A DNA stretch of 6,717 nucleotides from an uncultured Eubacterium sp. (GTDB taxonomy: Bacteria; Bacillota_A; Clostridia; Lachnospirales; Lachnospiraceae), in the NCBI GenBank assembly GCA_948468465.1, contig CAOKJJ010000233.1, positions 1 through 6,717 of the forward strand, in the 5' to 3' direction. Made by a program: the position numbers and the translations under genes. The notes under the pieces are model-generated. The model made no database searches and had not been told where the DNA came from. It saw only the letters and a program-made list of their open reading frames with translations. Of this stretch, positions 6,137-6,717 are shown piece by piece (positions within the stretch are counted from its first letter, which is position 1; the number at the start of each line of letters is the position of its first letter).

Positions 6137-6538
6137 ATGAACAGGGAACAGTTGGAGATCAGTTTTAAAATTTGTATGGAAGCAGAGGATATCGGACAGT
6201 CCAGGATCCATGCCAGCATCGCATTTTTGAAAAACAGGCTGCAGCAGTCAGAAAATCCATATTTGAAAGGCGCGGTATTTGAGGATGAAAGTGATCTGGA
6301 CGCGTTTATTCTGCGGTTTTATGCAGAAAATACAATACAGGAAGAAGTATGCGCTTCTCCTGAATATGCAGAGTCTTTTGTGATAGATCTGGCGCAGATA
6401 CTGGATGACACATCGAGCGCACATTCTTTTATGGATATGGAAGGATCCTTCCATTTTAAATATCATGAAGAAGATAAGACTTATACATTTCATTCGGAAA
6501 GCGGATGCGATTATTGCGATTTTGCAGAACAAAAATAG
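6137..6538 (+). CDS. Small acidic protein of unknown function with C-terminal CxxC
   Basis: I do not recognise this 133-residue protein. It is soluble, with no signal peptide or membrane segment, and rich in Glu and Asp. The N-terminal part (about 1-95) looks helical, with patches such as EQLEISFKICMEAEDIG and ESDLDAFILRFYAENTIQEE. The last 35 residues look like short beta strands (GSFHFKYHEEDKTYTFHSES) ending in GCDYCDF, where Cys124 and Cys127 form a CxxC close to the C terminus. Two cysteines alone do not define a zinc site, although His106, His110 and His119 lie nearby and could contribute. The start is well supported: an AGAGAGGA-type Shine-Dalgarno (6121-6128) ends 8 nt before the ATG and no upstream in-frame alternative is better. 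It stands alone behind a leader of about 205 nt with its own promoter and may be controlled through that leader. Confidence 0.8.
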   Translation: MNREQLEISFKICMEAEDIGQSRIHASIAFLKNRLQQSENPYLKGAVFEDESDLDAFILRFYAENTIQEEVCASPEYAESFVIDLAQILDDTSSAHSFMDMEGSFHFKYHEEDKTYTFHSESGCDYCDFAEQK

Positions 6539-6549
6539 TCTTATAAGAC
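6538..6549. repeat. 12-nt perfect palindrome at the end of the 133-aa gene
   Basis: GTCTTATAAGAC is a perfect palindrome starting on the last base of the TAG stop. It has no loop and no following T-run, so it is not a convincing intrinsic terminator. It could be a protein-binding site or chance. Confidence 0.35.
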
Positions 6550-6589
6550 GGAAACATTTTAGGCACTTAAAAACGATTTCCTGCACAAA

Positions 6590-6644
6590 GTTGCAAAATT
6601 TTAATACCGTGCAACAGAATTGACATTGTGTTGAATTTACAACA
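6590..6644. repeat. Pair of inverted repeats built on GTTG/CAAC
   Basis: GTTGCA (6590-6595) and TGCAAC (6610-6615) form one perfect inverted repeat with a 14-nt centre. TGTTG (6629-6633) and CAACA (6640-6644) form a second with a 6-nt centre. TTGACA at 6620-6625 lies between them. They sit in an AT-rich spacer before the GC-richer right edge and could be operator half-sites, the end of a mobile element, or a weak bidirectional hairpin. The sequence alone does not decide. Confidence 0.35.
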
Positions 6645-6717
6645 GCTTAACGCTATGGTTTTCGTAAAGCCAGTCAAAACCAGCTGGATGAGGGGCGGGG
6701 CCTGGATTTCGGCGACG

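Noticed and set aside
6620..6659. A promoter at the right edge from TTGACA (6620-6625), or TTGAAT (6631-6636) with TATGGT (6654-6659).
   Set aside because: TTGACA has no -10 at 16-18 nt, and the second pair matches poorly and has no confirmed gene downstream in the window.
1..6717. CRISPR arrays, tRNA, rRNA and complete insertion sequences.
   Set aside because: I found no regularly spaced repeats, no tRNA-like cloverleaf or conserved rRNA segments, and no transposase motifs.

Overview
The window looks like ordinary chromosome from a Gram-positive, low-to-moderate GC Clostridia-type bacterium, most likely Lachnospiraceae or a close relative. This rests on purine-rich GGAGG-type Shine-Dalgarno sites, tightly packed same-strand genes, the protein flavour (UMF1-family MFS permease, cytoplasmic GDPD, PldB-like hydrolase, LysM plus M14 peptidase) and moderate GC with AT-rich spacers. 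No search was run, so the taxonomic call is inference.

Layout: all confident genes are on the + strand. Positions 1-4544 hold a compact run of four genes: a 5'-truncated membrane protein with a spermidine-synthase-like domain (1-1478), a glycerophosphodiester phosphodiesterase (about 1510-2298), an alpha/beta hydrolase of the lysophospholipase/monoacylglycerol lipase type (2295-3293, overlapping the previous stop) and a 12-TM UMF1/Atg22-like MFS permease (3297-4544, 3 nt after the previous stop). The last three are almost certainly co-transcribed. Together they suggest a lipid-turnover module: the hydrolase removes acyl chains, the GDPD splits the resulting glycerophosphodiester into glycerol-3-phosphate and an alcohol, and the permease moves a related small molecule. 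The permease substrate is not readable from sequence.

A spacer of about 110 nt (4545-4653) carries a TATAAT-like box and an imperfect hairpin. It precedes a gene for a peptidoglycan-binding + LysM + M14 zinc peptidase with the hallmarks of gamma-D-glutamyl-L-diamino acid endopeptidase I, a wall-peptide hydrolase type known from sporulating bacilli. It has no visible signal peptide.

The most interesting region is 5896-6136. A near-consensus promoter (TTGACA, 17 nt, TATATA) lies across the end of the peptidase gene. It would start a leader of about 205 nt that can fold into a closing stem, two hairpins and a possible pseudoknot, ahead of a small acidic protein of unknown function (6137-6538) with a C-terminal CxxC. 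I matched the fold to no riboswitch class that I know. It is the best candidate here for something undescribed. After 6538 there is an AT-rich tail with nested GTTG/CAAC inverted repeats, then a GC-richer right edge where a partial reverse-strand frame may end.
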